From: Litomosoides sigmodontis
Taxonomy: Eukaryota > Nematoda > Chromadorea > Rhabditida > Onchocercidae
NCBI GenBank assembly: GCA_963070105.1
Contig: OY718805.1
Coordinates: 9,638,652-9,702,651 of the forward strand
Direction: 5' to 3'
Length of the DNA stretch: 64,000 nucleotides
This document shows positions 12,863 to 27,200 of this stretch, piece after piece. The translations under genes were made by a program, and so were the position numbers. The notes beneath the pieces are model-generated. The model was given only the letters and a program-made list of their open reading frames with translations, was not told the DNA's origin and did no database searches. The stretch's first letter is position 1. Every line of letters starts with the position of its first letter.

Positions 12863-15800
12863 ATGGACATTGTGCCAGATATGGACGATTTGCTGAATGA
12901 GCTTGAGGCCGCTGAAACCAACGGAAAGCTAAAGTATGGCACAAATGATTCGGTAGCGGCTTCTAAATTGGTCCTTTTGGATTTATCGAATGATTTCAGT
13001 GATAAACAGAGTGCTACACACGAAGATCATAAGGGTGTGTTTATCATTGTTGGAAAGTTTCACCGTTTGATAAAATCCAAAAAACGTTACAATAACTGGA
13101 GAACATAGAAAAATGCCTCAAATGGCATGTGACGTATAACGGAGTGATGAATTAATGAATTAATTATATCAAAATTATGTCAAACTGCTAATTTCAAATT
13201 GATGAAAAAATTTTCTGATGAATTTCGGAGTATTTCAGAAGAGACTAACAATGCAGCTGCCGTTGATATCGAAGCTACAAAAGTTTTGTCCTATATTATC
13301 AACTGTTTATCAGCAGACGAAAATGACACTTTGCGGTGTGGTACAGAGGTAAGACTCGAAGGTATCACGGATCAAGTTGTTGATATTCGGAAGGATTCAA
13401 CAAGCAAGAATTCAATTCCCGAAAGCACTGCTGATGGTGAAAAACGTGGGATGAGGGTGAGCTATACAGTTTATTATACAGCTACACGAAATAATACAAA
13501 GATTGCTGACTGTTCGATTTAAAGAGCACTAAAAGCTTTGAATGGTGTAAGTCCTGTAATGTTATTACTTTACAGCTGTGTAAATTTCCAAGCACCTACC
13601 AGAAGATACAGCAAAGGAAAAAATACTGTGTATAATTGATATTTTGACAGTTAGAGATATTTTAACAAAAAATGAGAATTTAGAGTTGTTTTAGTAAAAA
13701 GCGAAGTATTTTTTCTAGTTGATATAATGATTATGTTAGTAATTATGACTGTTTGCGGGATGCGTTAATAATTCTTGCCGTTTTTACTGTGACGGATTTG
13801 TTTCAAAAAAAAAAGTTACTTGATTTGTTTTAGGATAACTTGGACGATTATCCAAGCCCATACTCTCATACTACGAATGAATGCAAGGAAACTGATTCTG
13901 CGGGACTCTACAACAAAGTATGTCTTGTAAACCCTTTAATAATCGAAATTGTTTATTTACGACGGTTAGTTTTCAATTTATTGATTAAGTGGAAGAAATT
14001 AGTCATCAGTTTTAAGGTGGTTGGTTTATGACTAAGCTCCTTTTCATATTCGAACACATATAAGCTCCACCACAATATTTAAAAAATGCTTAATAACGAT
14101 GAAGTATTGGGCAGACGTAAAGGAAACCAATAGGCTTGGAAAAAAAGATTTGCAGATTACCGAGACGGGTGAAATAGCGGAACAGTACGCTGAAATGGAA
14201 CAATATTTACACAGGTGAGAGTAGTGGATATGATCGAGTATGTTGAATCTTGTCGTGATTCTCTCCGTGTTTACTTATAAATTTTTTTTATGAATCCTTT
14301 ATTGTAGCTGTGGCACAAATGACGCTTCTCTGACTGTTTTGGAACAACCGTACCTACTACCTGGTACGAAGGTCATATCTTCCTCAATGAAAGAGATTAA
14401 AGGAGAAACGGATACTGTGGAAGCGGATGAGGGAGCCGTTTTTCATGGAATGCATTTCTATGACAGTTTTCAGTCAGCCTCTATGTTAAAAAAAGAAACT
14501 GATCTGGGAATGAGGGATGATGTGGAAAGGATCATCAGAATTACACATGTAGTTGATATAGCCTCATCTACCAGTAGTAGTGAGGAATCGGGCGATGAGA
14601 TACCAGGTGGATTGGTGAGTAAAGGAGAAAATTCAAGCGTGGACGATGTGCGAAAAAGTGCAAGCTTATGTATTAATGGCAGTAAAATGTCATCTGAAGG
14701 TCTATCTTCACCCTGTACTCAATCGTCCATCGTGGACGATGTTAAACAGAGTCAGTTTTTTAAAATCTTATTTGCTAATGTCACCTTTTCAAAGGATATT
14801 GGCCTTTTTGGCATCTGGTGAATTGAATGACGTATAGGAAAGTTTAGTGGAATTTCCTGTTCGAAATTAAGCTTGGATGTTAAGTTTCAGCCTTTAATAG
14901 AGTCAAGCAATCATATGAAAACAAAAAAGAAATCGGAGGGACTGATAATGAGAAAGGACAGCAATCAGAATTGGTAGGAGATGGTAGTGATAATGCAGTG
15001 AGCGAATGTGAAATACCGGCACCAGTCGGCGATGAAGTGCAAGCCATTTCTGTAGTCTCGAGTACACATGACATATCGCATGATTCCGGAGTAAAATATT
15101 TGACTGAAAGTGAACGCCAACTTGGGAAGGTATGCAAACTTGCCTAAATTCTTGATCTTTTCTTTTAAATTAAAATATAAACGCTATTGAAGAAGTTCTA
15201 ATTATTCGTTGCAATGTTAGTCTTTTTCTGTGAATTTTAGTCATAGCAAACTTTGTAAGCTTTTTAACGAGTAGTGTTTCATGAAGTAAAAAGTATATGT
15301 GAATTTTAATCATTGATCATTCAATAAAATCTTGAATTTAAGAGAATCGCGTTTTTTAGAAGAAACCAATATGGATAGCCGATAAGGAAATGTTGTCATG
15401 CATGTTATGCTGCAATAAATTTACGGTTTTTATTAGACGACATCACTGCAGATGTTGTGGTCGTGTGTTGTGTGCTCGTTGTACTACTCATAAGGTTGCA
15501 TATACTTATCATGGAGTTGCCATTCATCTATTATTCCATGCACTAGCTTCAAAATTGTTGATAATAGGTTTCTCTATGTGTCATTGCTGATATTTTAAGG
15601 TAGGGGGATAATCCGATGTTTGGATATTATGGCAGTTACTGACAAGGAATAAGACTATTCGTTAAATTGTATCACTATTTAACCTGGATTGCTGTTTGCC
15701 CAAGTTTCTAGTAACCGACTGCTTGAAATTTTTTTTCTTATTGCGTAAACTAATTCTTATTTTAATTCACTTGATTTCTAAACGCGAAAAAGTAATTTTA

Positions 15801-18800
15801 TAAGGCATAGATTTTAGGCACCTTTGCCGTATATCAATAATCCTAAGAAAGAACACCGAGTCTGTGATCCGTGCTTTGAAACGTTAAAACGTATTGAGGA
15901 ATCTGAAAAAAACATAAAGGCAGGGTTGGTTTTTTTAGTAAGGTTGAATGATTTCATGCAAAATCAAGGAAAACAGTATGCTAGGCAGTAAAGAATACAA
16001 TTCCAGAGGGTTATTAACATGTTCGCTTCCATATTTCTTTTTTAAGTCGTTTTAGAGGTCCTTCAATTCGTGATTTGTTTTGAATTTTCTAAAAGCCTAC
16101 CATCGAATTTACTGATGAAGACTCGTATCTTTCATTGCAGTGAGTCAGCAAATACGATTGAATGTCGCCGTTCATCAGATATTGGTCCGGCTACAAAACC
16201 AGTGCTGAAATCAAGAGGAAAACTAAAAAGTGCTGTCAGTGTTAATGATGGTCAAGGCTCACCACATAGTAGTGCAGGACATAGTGGTCCTCCAGTAAAG
16301 CGCAGCGTTACATTTCGTGACGGTCTTCATCCTGGGTTCAGTTCCAGTGAGACTCAAACATCAACTATTGATATGGGTTCTTCAAAACCCAAAAAGGTGT
16401 TTTTTTTAGAACGATTGTGAGTGGTGTTAATCCTTGTTTAAAATAGGTTGTTAAGAACTTGCAGTTAAAAACTGTTAAAAACTTCTGTGCAATACTTTAA
16501 TATATTTTATTCTTTTTTCAATTACTACTTATGTGTAATTTGTATAGCATGACTCAAAAAGGCACCATGTTTCACGGCGTCTGCAACAGCTCCATGTTAA
16601 CGAAGAATGTATGTGTCTTCTGCCTAGTGGTTGCTTAACTTCTGATGTCGGAAAAGCATCAGTTATTGATAGTCGACGTGGATCTACAGAAAATAGCTGT
16701 TTATATATTCGAAATAATGATGGGACTATAAAGGAATGTGATAATATTCGGGAGCAAATTACTTTGTTGGAAAATTTTGAGCTTCTTGAAGTGATGATTT
16801 TTCGAAATTTATGGTGTAACATCAAGTTGTGTAAATGTTAGTTGTTTTTGCCAAATTTTCGAAACTTCTTTTTCAGTTAGATTTATTTAATTTTATTTAA
16901 TCCATAGTAGCTTTATTCACTACCATATCGTCATTCAAGAAAAGGGTTTCTTAATTTGAGGTATGTACTAACCTTACTATCTGAAATCATTGAATAACAC
17001 GTCTTGCTTTCAATTTTTCTACCTTTGATTTTAGTATATTATCGTGAACTTGTTTATACAATTTGTTCTTTTAGTTGGTTTGAAACGTTAGCGTAGCTTT
17101 TAAATTTGAACAGTAACGTAGAAATTATTATCCTATTTGCTTAATTCATTTCGTATCAGGCATTTTGGCAGATTGAATGAAAATTGCAGATGAGAGCAAG
17201 GCTGTGATGTGTATTGTGTCCAAAGGAATGTCATTTATTGGATTGGATGAAGTCTTTCTAGCTTATTACTGTGATATGGAATTGACCGAATTGCCAATCG
17301 ATTATTTGTGGAGGGTGATGTTTTCTCACGCGTTGATCATTGGCCGTAATGCATGATGCGAGAAGGCATAAGCAAGGAATTTTGTACTAGTAGAAAACTC
17401 CATTATCTATGAACAATAAGAAATTATTGTCCATAGATAATGGAGTTCTCTAATAGTGCAGTGCTTGGGAATAGTGGATGATATCTCTATAATTGGCTAA
17501 ATCAGTTTTTTATAGATTTACGAAATTTATCAGAATGCGTTAACTCCCCGCAATGAGTCTCCGGATGAAGAATTGGGAATACGATTAGCGCACAACCGTG
17601 TTCCGGCATTGAATCGGACAACTCTGTTTTCAAATTTCGATAAGCCTGTAGCGCGAGACATACTTCTATTCAGACCGTCTGTCCAGGTTGTATCGATGCT
17701 AGAAGCTTTTATTTTACGGATTTTGAAATTATTAGGCAATCCTAGTATGGCTCAATATTTTTATCAATGATTTAGATATGTAACGAAAAAATGTTATTGT
17801 TATCATAAGCATGAGCTGTGAACTAATGCGTATTTTTCAAAAATCACAAACTTTCAAAAAATTCTTTATAGACATTTAAAAACTTTTAAATTTGTAGAGA
17901 GGCGAAAAAACAAGCTGTTTTAGTCATTTGAAAACCTCTTGGTGCCTTCTTCACCATTTTTGGTTGCAACATTTATTTATGAATCCGAATCGATTTGGGC
18001 AAATGTGATACCGCAGCGACTTCTGTTCAGAATTGGTCTTCAAGCTTCATGTACGTCACTAGTAATGGTGCCTTAGAACTCATCGATTTTGTTTGATTAC
18101 TTAGCATTTAAGGATAGCTGTACATGAGTCTCTTATGGTTCATTGTATTTTTTCAATGTTTCAGTTTATCCTACATCAATTATAAATGATTTTAATCGAG
18201 AACCGGTGTATAATCCGATATTTGACACAAGCGTCTTGAAAATGTTTAACGATTTTCGAAATTGGCGTTTCCAAATGCCGCTGATATCTGGGAGCACGTT
18301 AGCAGTATATAACAACATCGAATCTGTCCTAATTATACCAACTTGGGCATTGGAAGAAGTTTGAATTACTTGTCATTCTCCCTTTTTAATGTATTAATGC
18401 GTGTTTTCTTGTCTGATATTCTTCTACACATAGTGAAATTTTTCAATTTGTACTGTGTAAAGTATAACACATAAGTAACTCCATCATGTGATTTAGCTCA
18501 CTGATGCCTTTACCAGTGGTTTAGATTCGCAGATGTATGAGTCTGAAGGAATTTTTGACCTTCATAAGTATTGACACCGTAACATTTTGCGCTTATTAAA
18601 TACAATGATTTTTGCATTTGGGAAAATTAGGCATTCAGTAATTTATGGATCTTTTATTTGGCTGGACCTTTACCTTGGTATAGACATTGACTAATTAAAT
18701 TCAGTGATGTTTTAAAAATTTTTATAGAGCTCATCAATTGTTAAGTAATTTTCAGGTCATCAAGTTGATCGAAGCAAATAAACATATGGTTGCATGGGGT

Positions 18801-20535
18801 CTTGATTTTAGTGCCGATGCTGATAGCTATCTTGTGTGTAAGCAAGATAATGCTGGTTGTTTCAATTCACAAATTTTCACAAATGGCATTGAAAATCGAA
18901 AAGGTAATGGAAATTTGCTTTTTTTTCTAAATATCCAAAATAATGACTCATTGCAGTAACTGGCGCTTCTTTTATTGTCATTGATGGAGCCTTGAAAGAT
19001 GGAGGAGAACCATTTACTGTGAACGTTTTGGAAGTAAGTTTATTTGCCGTTATTTTCTTTTTTTGAAAATATATCAGATGAAAACTACTGTTCATTTTTA
19101 ATCGCGTTTTTGTCGGCTAAAGATTGATATGATTTAAATTGAGATAGGAGTAAAAGATTAGGGAATTATTTTATTATGAATAAAATCGTGCTATTATTTA
19201 GTGCAGACGTTCGGCTTGTAGAGAATGAAACATGACATCTCTTCTTAATTCTTTTTTTTGGAGGACGGTATGACAATTCGTTTTCGATCTGATATAATGG
19301 AATCACTTATTGAAGCACTTACGCTCGGGCACGATTTTGAGCAAAATTCATCAGCAATGAAATTTTCGATCAAGTGGAATGATGATTCATGTACACACCA
19401 GGGTGTTGGTGGATTGGTATCACCAATCGATAATCGTTCATTAATTGTTTGTGACTTTAATTTCAGCGCTTATTGTGAACTTACCGTTTATTATTATTGT
19501 TTTAATTGGTAGCACCAGCATGTGTATCAAGTGCAATGAGTGGCACATTCTGTCGAGTGCTTCAACTAGAATATCCATGCTGCGATCTTACCACTACTCA
19601 ATATTTATTACGTTACATCCCCTGATAAAGTTTCCAGAGGCACTTTAAAATTTCGAACTGGTTATTATAGGGTTGTTATCAATATGGTCTGAAAAAATCA
19701 AGAGTTTTGGGGTCGTCGTACCTAATACCGGATCAAGTATGCTGGTCTCTTAGACTAGTCAGTGTGTATAATGTTGGAAAGGGCAGATTTGCCGATAGCG
19801 TTCAGTCAAAGGTTTTCACTGTAAGTGAACAGGTTACTGCGCAAATTGCAACAACGCTAGTACCATTCATTGCTGCTCTCATAGAACATGATTTGAGGTT
19901 TGTGGTATTTTTTAATTTTTTCCAACATGTAACAATTAAAGAAACTCAGCCATGTACTAGCGTAAGTTACTTGTCACTAACTCCCAAAAATTAGATTTGA
20001 ATATTTCGGCCTGGAGACGTAGTGAATTATGATAAAAAAATGAACTCAGACATCTCTTTAACTGAACCCAGACATCGCTTTTTCAGGCATATCTTCTTTC
20101 GTATTCGAGTTACTGCAGAAGACGCTGAGTATAAGACAAAGCCTTGGCCCGGTATGGAAAAGGAATTTGCTGCGTGGGTGGATTTTCTGGACTACCAGGT
20201 TTGCATTGATAGTTATTGTTAGCAGAAAGATCTTTTCTAATAGATGGCTATTGATTAGGTGGTGGTATAAAACATTAGAATATGGAATAATCCATATTCT
20301 CTAATGTTTTCATATTCGTATATTCTCTCAGTGCTTATCTCCTTATACATGGAACTTTTGAGCTCATGCTGCGCTTTCTAAAACGATATACTGATTTTTT
20401 TATTTCCTTCTACCATCTTAACTGTGGATTTGTTTGCAGATAGTACCGGGTTTATTCACTGTTTGTTCATATGTAACGGCAGGATTTCATGCTGAGCTTC
20501 ATATGGCTTTGATTTCAATCCAACCAAACCCATAA
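12863..20535 (+). CDS. aka-1: FYVE-domain endosomal scaffold of the SARA/endofin (ZFYVE9/ZFYVE16) family
   Basis: Twenty exons join in phase to 1146 aa: 12863-13034, 13239-13456, 13834-13917, 14156-14214, 14308-14750, 14891-15129, 15360-15494, 15818-15924, 16141-16396, 16548-16815, 17190-17314, 17516-17686, 17924-18050, 18165-18358, 18756-18903, 18957-19033, 19264-19446, 19671-19897, 20087-20198, 20440-20535. The N-terminus is acidic and disordered. The FYVE zinc finger (residues ~406-470) shows WIADKE, CMLC, RRHHCRCCG, CARC and VCDPC, so it should bind PI3P on early endosomes. RSVTF near residue 540 matches the PP1-docking motif at the same place in SARA. The C-terminal ~480 residues follow the SARA C-terminal region closely (MVAWGLDFSADADSYLVC, VTGASFIVIDGALKDGG, SPIDNRS). 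SARA presents SMADs to TGF-beta receptors; the C. elegans homologue AKA-1 was described as a PKA anchor. Which role applies here is not visible. Exons 5-6 (donor 14751) and the exon 17 acceptor (TTGGAG) are the softest junctions. Confidence 0.88.
17383..17460. repeat. foldback hairpin with 37-nt arms and GAAA loop, intronic
   Basis: The left arm 17383-17419 and right arm 17424-17460 are reverse complements with about four mismatches over 37 nt, separated by the four bases GAAA. The core AACTCCATTATCTATG pairs perfectly with CATAGATAATGGAGTT. It lies in the aka-1 intron between 17314 and 17516. I see no flanking target-site duplication that would prove a MITE. Confidence 0.9.
20269..20310. repeat. 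short inverted repeat (hairpin), intronic
   Basis: AAAACATTAGAATATGGA, a four-base loop ATAA, then TCCATATTCTCTAATGTTTT. The arms pair over 18 bp with a two-base bulge. It lies in the last aka-1 intron (20199-20439). It is similar in style to the 17383 hairpin but unrelated in sequence. Confidence 0.8.
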
Positions 20536-21270
20536 TATTTTACTTTTTCTGTAGCTCTATGTTTATGACATTACTCGACAGACAACTGTAGTGTGTAGTT
20601 GTGTTGTATTACGTCGATGCTGAATATTGATGCGGGCTCATACACCTCGAAGTTGACATAAGTTTCGAAGATAATTTCGAAAGTAATTAATTATATTCCA
20701 ATAATTTACATTCCTGTCTTAAGACTTGTTTGTTAATTTTTTTCGCAACACATAGGGAACAATTGATTGATAAAAGAATATTTACTGTTTTGTGTGCACG
20801 CTTAACTTTCTTTTTCATTATCGTTTCCTTGTTCGCTGTTAAATTTTAATCATCTTTTTACTAGATATATAATTTTTTTTCTGTAAAAAAGACTTTGTTC
20901 ATTTCACTTCATGTGGTAGGAATATGTTTCCTACAAAATGCAAGATATTGCTTAGTGAAAATGCATCCTATTTTAATTTCCTATGTTATCGAAATATGAC
21001 GGATCACTCATCGATTTTACGTGAAATAAAAATTGAAGGATCTAAGATTTTCTTTGTAAATGATGACACTGAACACAGCACGAAATTTCTAGCAATTTTT
21101 TTTTGAAAAAGCAAATATATAAGCGGTATTTTCTTGCATCCTGTAACGAGAATGATAGTACTAATGGATGATACATTGAGACTGAAGGTTTTATAACTTT
21201 TTTTCCTACAAATTTACCGGATCAATGTTTTCACTACATCACAGATGCCCTGATCTGAACCAAAAAGGGA
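20536..21270. other. convergent intergenic, aka-1 and PTB-SH2 3' UTRs
   Basis: About 735 bp lie between the two stop codons of convergent genes. Only short AT-rich frames occur; the 60-codon frame at 20924-21106 has no recognisable features. Confidence 0.5.
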
Positions 21271-24200
21271 TTATCGATTATGCTTGAATATCTCGTTTGA
21301 ACACTCCACCTGCTCATAAGGTGGATAATCGTAATTATTATTCATTTCCACACGTTTCCACATGTTACCCCAGTGGGCAAATATCAAACGGCATGGTAGT
21401 TGTTCGGGCATCACCGAGTGATGCGTTACAAGCATAGGTATTGATGGGAAATATTTATTGGCACCCTGTAAATTAGAGTTTTGAAAATATATTTAATTAA
21501 TTAATTTATTTATTTATTCAATGCTACTGCTACTTGAATTCCTTATATCTAACCTCTTTCTGAAATACGAAAGAACAAAATGATACCCTTAATTTAAATC
21601 CATGATCATTCCGAATGATCAGGTAGTGTGATACGCCAGTTGGATTATGCCTAAATGGTACTCGAACGCTCAGTGCCAGACATTTTCGCTTAGATTCAGA
21701 AAAACGAACGACAAATGCGCCCTCCGATTGCTCCAGTAATGCACGTGTGATTCGATTCCTACAATATTGAAAGAGAAATGCATTCCAAAATTTTAATAAT
21801 TTAGATGAAAGTGTAACAATAAGTCAGATGATGCCAGATTTTCACCATATAAGTGAGTATCAAGCATGCAATGAAGAAAATAAATTAATGAGTTGAAATA
21901 ATTAATTACTATTTACACATATCTTGCAAATCACTAATTCATACAATTAATTCATTTTTGATCACAATTAAATGATCATACAATATGCATTATCTTATGT
22001 TTAAATTTAATAATCATTTATTCTGTGCCATCTGAATAATCCAGTCATTTCCTCAATCTAAACATCTTGCTTACTAACTTAACTTTATAGCTCGAAATTT
22101 CAGTTTCACTTTTACTGCTTACTAGCTTCTTAGCACGTCAAACAGTGCAATTAATTTGCATGAAATATAAAAGTCGCATGCGTTACTCAGACCCAACGTT
22201 AATTAATTACTGCATTGTTGCGTCACTTGCGTCAGTATAACAAGCATCGCATGCTTACCGATGTGCTGTTTTGCAGAAGTACGCGACCTGTTCCAATTGT
22301 TTCTCCAATCTTTCATCAATCGGATAAATCCATTCTGTCCTATAATATTAATTACATTTTTGCAAATTCTGTAATTTCACAAGAAAAAAAAAATAGCACT
22401 TTCATCTGAAAATTAAAATCAACTGCAAATATTTGAAAATTTTTGAAATAAAAATTGCTAATTTATTAAAACTCACACATTTCATTTAGTGAAAAAAATG
22501 TGTTCAAAAAAAGATAAAAAAATTCACTGATCTGTTGATTGATTAAAGAAACGAAAATTTTAAAGCAAATTTTTAAATTTTCAAAAAAAAATTGTAGTTC
22601 GTGTTCTTTTCTTCCAAACAAAAAACGAGTGTAAGTTTGAGCTGTGCATTCTATTTTTTTCTCGCAGAATTGAAATAAATTTCAGCTTATAAGAAAGTGG
22701 AAAAGAAGACGCTTCCGCGCCACCTCCTCAAAGCCATTTTTTATTTGTTGCCTTTTTTGCCATTTTCAAATTGAATAATTAACTGTGACAATTAATTTTT
22801 AGTACAGCAAGTACAGCAGGCCTTTTCATTAATTCATCCACCGCTTACTTGAAATTGTCACTTTACAGGAAGAAGGAGAAAAAATAGCTGCGAAAAGCAA
22901 CTCATTCCATGTTTTTTTAATTTTTCAGTTTTATTTGTTTATTTGTTAATTTTCCTTTTTTTTAAAGAAAAAAAAAAAGAACAAAAAGAAAGAAGGAGAA
23001 ACGTACAAACGTTCATCGTAGCACAGCGATAGGCTGCTTGTTTGACTTTGACGAAGTATTTCTTCTCTCGGCGTATGCTAAAACAATGAAAGGAAAAAAT
23101 TATTGTTTGCAATTTTAATTTTTCAAAACGTAAGAAAAACAGTATGTGTGTGCATTCATCATTTGATAGATAAAATTACAAAATTTTACAGTAATATATG
23201 CATGTATAACACATCATTTTGGAAAATAAGTTCCCTTCTTGTCTTCTTAAACGAGTAAAAAAAAGGCAATTTAATGATTTCATTGAAATTGAAACTATTG
23301 TGAAAAACCTGTGGTGTTGAAATGTGTTGTAAGTTAGCAGAGCGAGGATGATGTGATGCTATTTCAGGAGCTAATGAAGACGATGGTTGACAGATCGATG
23401 TGGGTCGTTCCAGTTTTCGTGGTGTATCGATCGATGAAAACTGAAAATCAATTTAAATATATTCATTACTCATGTATTTTTGTAATTAAATCGTTTTTTC
23501 CGTCTGAAAATTGAGAATTACGTTTGATGGAATGGATGATGCAAAGGGAAATGGTGGTACAATTCATTTGTGTTGTGCTATATACTCAATTACTGCAATT
23601 ATTGGAATGGAATTGATAATTATTCTATTATTATATCAAGTTAGAGCTCAAAAAACTATTACGCAATAAGCTTGGAAAAGTTATCGAATGACGTAAGCCA
23701 TAAAAAAACGATAATTATTCTGCGAAAAAAAAGGAAAACAACGACTGTTATAAATTTACAAATTTAGAGTTTAGTTTTAGGAAGTTGAAAATAAATATGC
23801 AATTAGTTAGTTCTTTTCTTATTGACTGAAGTAAAGAGGAACTCGGAGATTTAGCTATTCATTTCTTTTAATTCGTTAAAATTCATTAAACTAACTCTCT
23901 CAGCAATTTCAATAATTGAAAATGGATGTTAACATTTATGTTACTTAGATATAGTGGTGTGGTACAGTTTTGTGTATAAAATACAGTACCACGCATCTTT
24001 CTGCAACTTATGTTACAGTCAAGTGTGACACTAACACGGCGTCACTGCCATCTGCTAGCCTAATGAGCGGCACATAAATGAAATGAACTAATATTGCTGT
24101 TTGTCACTGTTAACAATTAATTGATTGTTATCAGAGATTTTTTGAAAATTTTAAATTATTTGCAACATTTGTTAAGTTTTTAAATAGGTTATAAGGCAAA

Positions 24201-27200
24201 AAATTTGCAAAAATTCAATTCTAATTTATTTGAAAGTGAGGTAATTGAATTGATTGATGGATGTTAGCTGTTATCAGATAGTTGTGAAACTCTTTTAACC
24301 TACCAATGACATTCATTCTTTTAAAATTTTTTCACTCAAAATCTCATTAAACACAATGGAACTGCACTCAGTAGCTTTTCACTAACAAATTAGTGCAATC
24401 AATTATTAATTGACTTGTGAATGCGGTTAATTGGTATTCCATCTAACTCATTCATTTTGCGTTATTTACCAATTTCCAATTTCAATGAGCCGTACAATTT
24501 TAATTCCTATATTTCGGTCACATTCCGATATTCTGATGATTTTATCAGACTATTCTTCACTTGCCTAATTTTATCTCTCATATGACAATGTTAAATCAAA
24601 AATTCCCTATTTTTAAATTACACTAATACTTGGGAATACTCGAGTATTCCTGAAAGTTGCAATATTACTCATTACTGCTGCCCATTAATGATTGAAATTT
24701 CAGCACCGTAATTGCTGCTATCACTATGTGACAGTGGCATTATCAGTGTTGCTATCAGTTATTACGATGCCAACATCCTTATCATCACAACTCTCTGCTA
24801 TATCACTGTCACAGTAGTGACAGCAGCAATCATTAACAATACCCAATCATTTCATCCTTTTTTTTTTAAATTAAAAGTTTCACACTATGAATATGATAAA
24901 GATTGTGGCGCAATTACAACGTTTACCACTCATCCAGCAATTTTGTAATTTTGAAGATTTTAATTGTTTTACTTTAAAAATTCAAAAATAAAACATGTGC
25001 TATACCCTTTTGGTGCTGATGGAAGCGGAGGAAAATCGATGTAATGCTTGGCTGAAAACCGCGCTAACAGGTCGTCGACGTTGCTTGCTAGGCGCGGATG
25101 GAGTAATTGCTGCGGTATTTTCCTTGTTGTTCAAATCAACATCGGTCCGAGATTTGCCAAAAATTCGATTTAGAAGTACCGAAGAAGTGATGTGTAATTT
25201 ACATTGTTCAATTCCGGGCGGATGATTGGATACCGATGACGGCGTATTTGCGGCGACGGCAGGAGTACGACGCAGCGGATAAATTGCGATCGGTGTAGAG
25301 AGTTGTGAAGCTAACTTTGACGGATTTGTCGGAGGTAGTGACGGTTTGATTAGAGCTGCTGCTTGAAAGGCATTCTCGAGGACCGATTCTATTTCTTCAA
25401 CCTAACAAATTACACATTTTCAAATTTTACAGTGTAAAAATAGTCAAAGTGAAATTAGCAGAAATGTTAAATTAATCCCATTTCTTGCTCATTTAAAAGT
25501 TGAACATTGAATAAGTTATGAAATAAAAAAAAACACTTCCTTAAAATATATTACTTACCTATTTACTTATTTACACTTTACTTCTTTCCATTTCTTATTT
25601 CATTAATTTAAATATAGTAAGATTTAATGTTTAAAAATACGCAGCAAACAATAGCGAAATTTGATAAATGGGTCCCCCTAGCACAGACTGCATCATTTAA
25701 TCGATCTTATAATTTAAAGACATCTTAATTTTAATGCTTGTAACCAGTCAAAAATTGGATAATACACTTAATTAAAATATCAGAAATGAAATGTTTGAGA
25801 TGAAAAAGTGTGGAAAGGAAGGAGAAGAAAAAAATTGCGACAAAAACAATTTTAGGACTTCGTTTGTAAACAAGGAAGCAGAGCGGAACGAGGAAAATTG
25901 TGATAAATTGGAGCAATTTGCGCCATTACTTTTCGCCAGAAGGACAATGGAATATGAATGGTTGCTTGGTAACAGCTGTTTTTTAAAGGTGCGAATTGCG
26001 AATTTCGCTTATCCATTTTCACTCAATCACATCGCTCTTACTTTTCCTCAAATCTACAAACTTGAAAGGTTAAAGTTCAATTGGTTGAGTAGCGCACGAC
26101 TCGTAGATATTTCTGACTATTAAAAATGCATTACCTTTTTTTGTCCGTAAAAAAAATTTAATTTTTGTTATTGTTGAAGAATTAATGAAATTTCAACGAA
26201 GAGCTTTCTTGTTCAAAGTTGATCATTTTAAACATTTTTCTTTTTCGCAGTCAATAAACTATTGATATGTTTGCTTAGCTAACAAATGAAATCATCAATT
26301 CAATAGGAATGAATAAATGTAAATGAATTATCATTCCATTTCAATTTCAAATTTTACGATCGAATGATAGGAAGAGAGTGTTGAATAGTTTCAAAATAAC
26401 ACATATTATTCAATTAAAAAGTAACTTCCGTTAAAGTAACATGCTATTTCATCTTCCAGCAAATTCGACACGAACAAATAAAATTTATTAATTTATGCGA
26501 TGACTAAAGAGAAATTTGAAAAATTTCACTGATTGAAAATTAATTAGAACTTGAAAATTCGATTTAAAAAAAATTAATGTAGAAACACACATACATTCAT
26601 CACTTTACTCTTGTTAAAATTTAACATTTGCAAACATTTTTAAAAATATTATTTCCTTGGGGAAAATTATTATTTATTATCTTATTGGCAGAATAGAAAA
26701 TTGTAAAAGTTCATGAGAACTTCGAACCTGATGTGATGATTTTGTCCTAAACAGGTGACACAATCTTCTGTACAGTTGACCGGACGGTTCTCGAGCAATG
26801 TACGCTACTTCATGTCGCGCCGATCGACCGATCACGCAATTCACTCGTCGAATTGATTGATAGAATAACACGCGCTGAAACAAAAGCGCATTTTCCTTTC
26901 ATCACTTTTCCAAAATTATTTCACAGAAATGAAAAACTTTTTCATGCAATTAGTTTAGTTCGATTTTTAATTGAAAAAAAAGTTTGTAATTCCATGAAAC
27001 ATTTAAAATTCTTCCAAATGCATAAACTATCGGCAGAGCTTTTAACGTTACTGCAATTATCATGAAGTTTTGGTGCAACTTACAGGAATGAAAATTAATC
27101 AAAATAGATTACATTAATTTCAAAATTGTTTTTAAATTTCATTTGCAACAAATTATTTGAAATTTCAAATTACACATTATAGTAAAGTAAAGTAAAAAGT

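Noticed and set aside
23954..23995. Partial inverted repeat GTGGTAC ... GTACCAC
   Set aside because: Only seven perfect pairs with a loose middle; within chance expectation for AT-rich DNA.
25791..26123. 110-codon plus-strand ATG frame inside the PTB-SH2 intron
   Set aside because: Composition follows local AT-rich sequence, no domain is recognised and no flanking gene structure is seen; a nested gene cannot be excluded.
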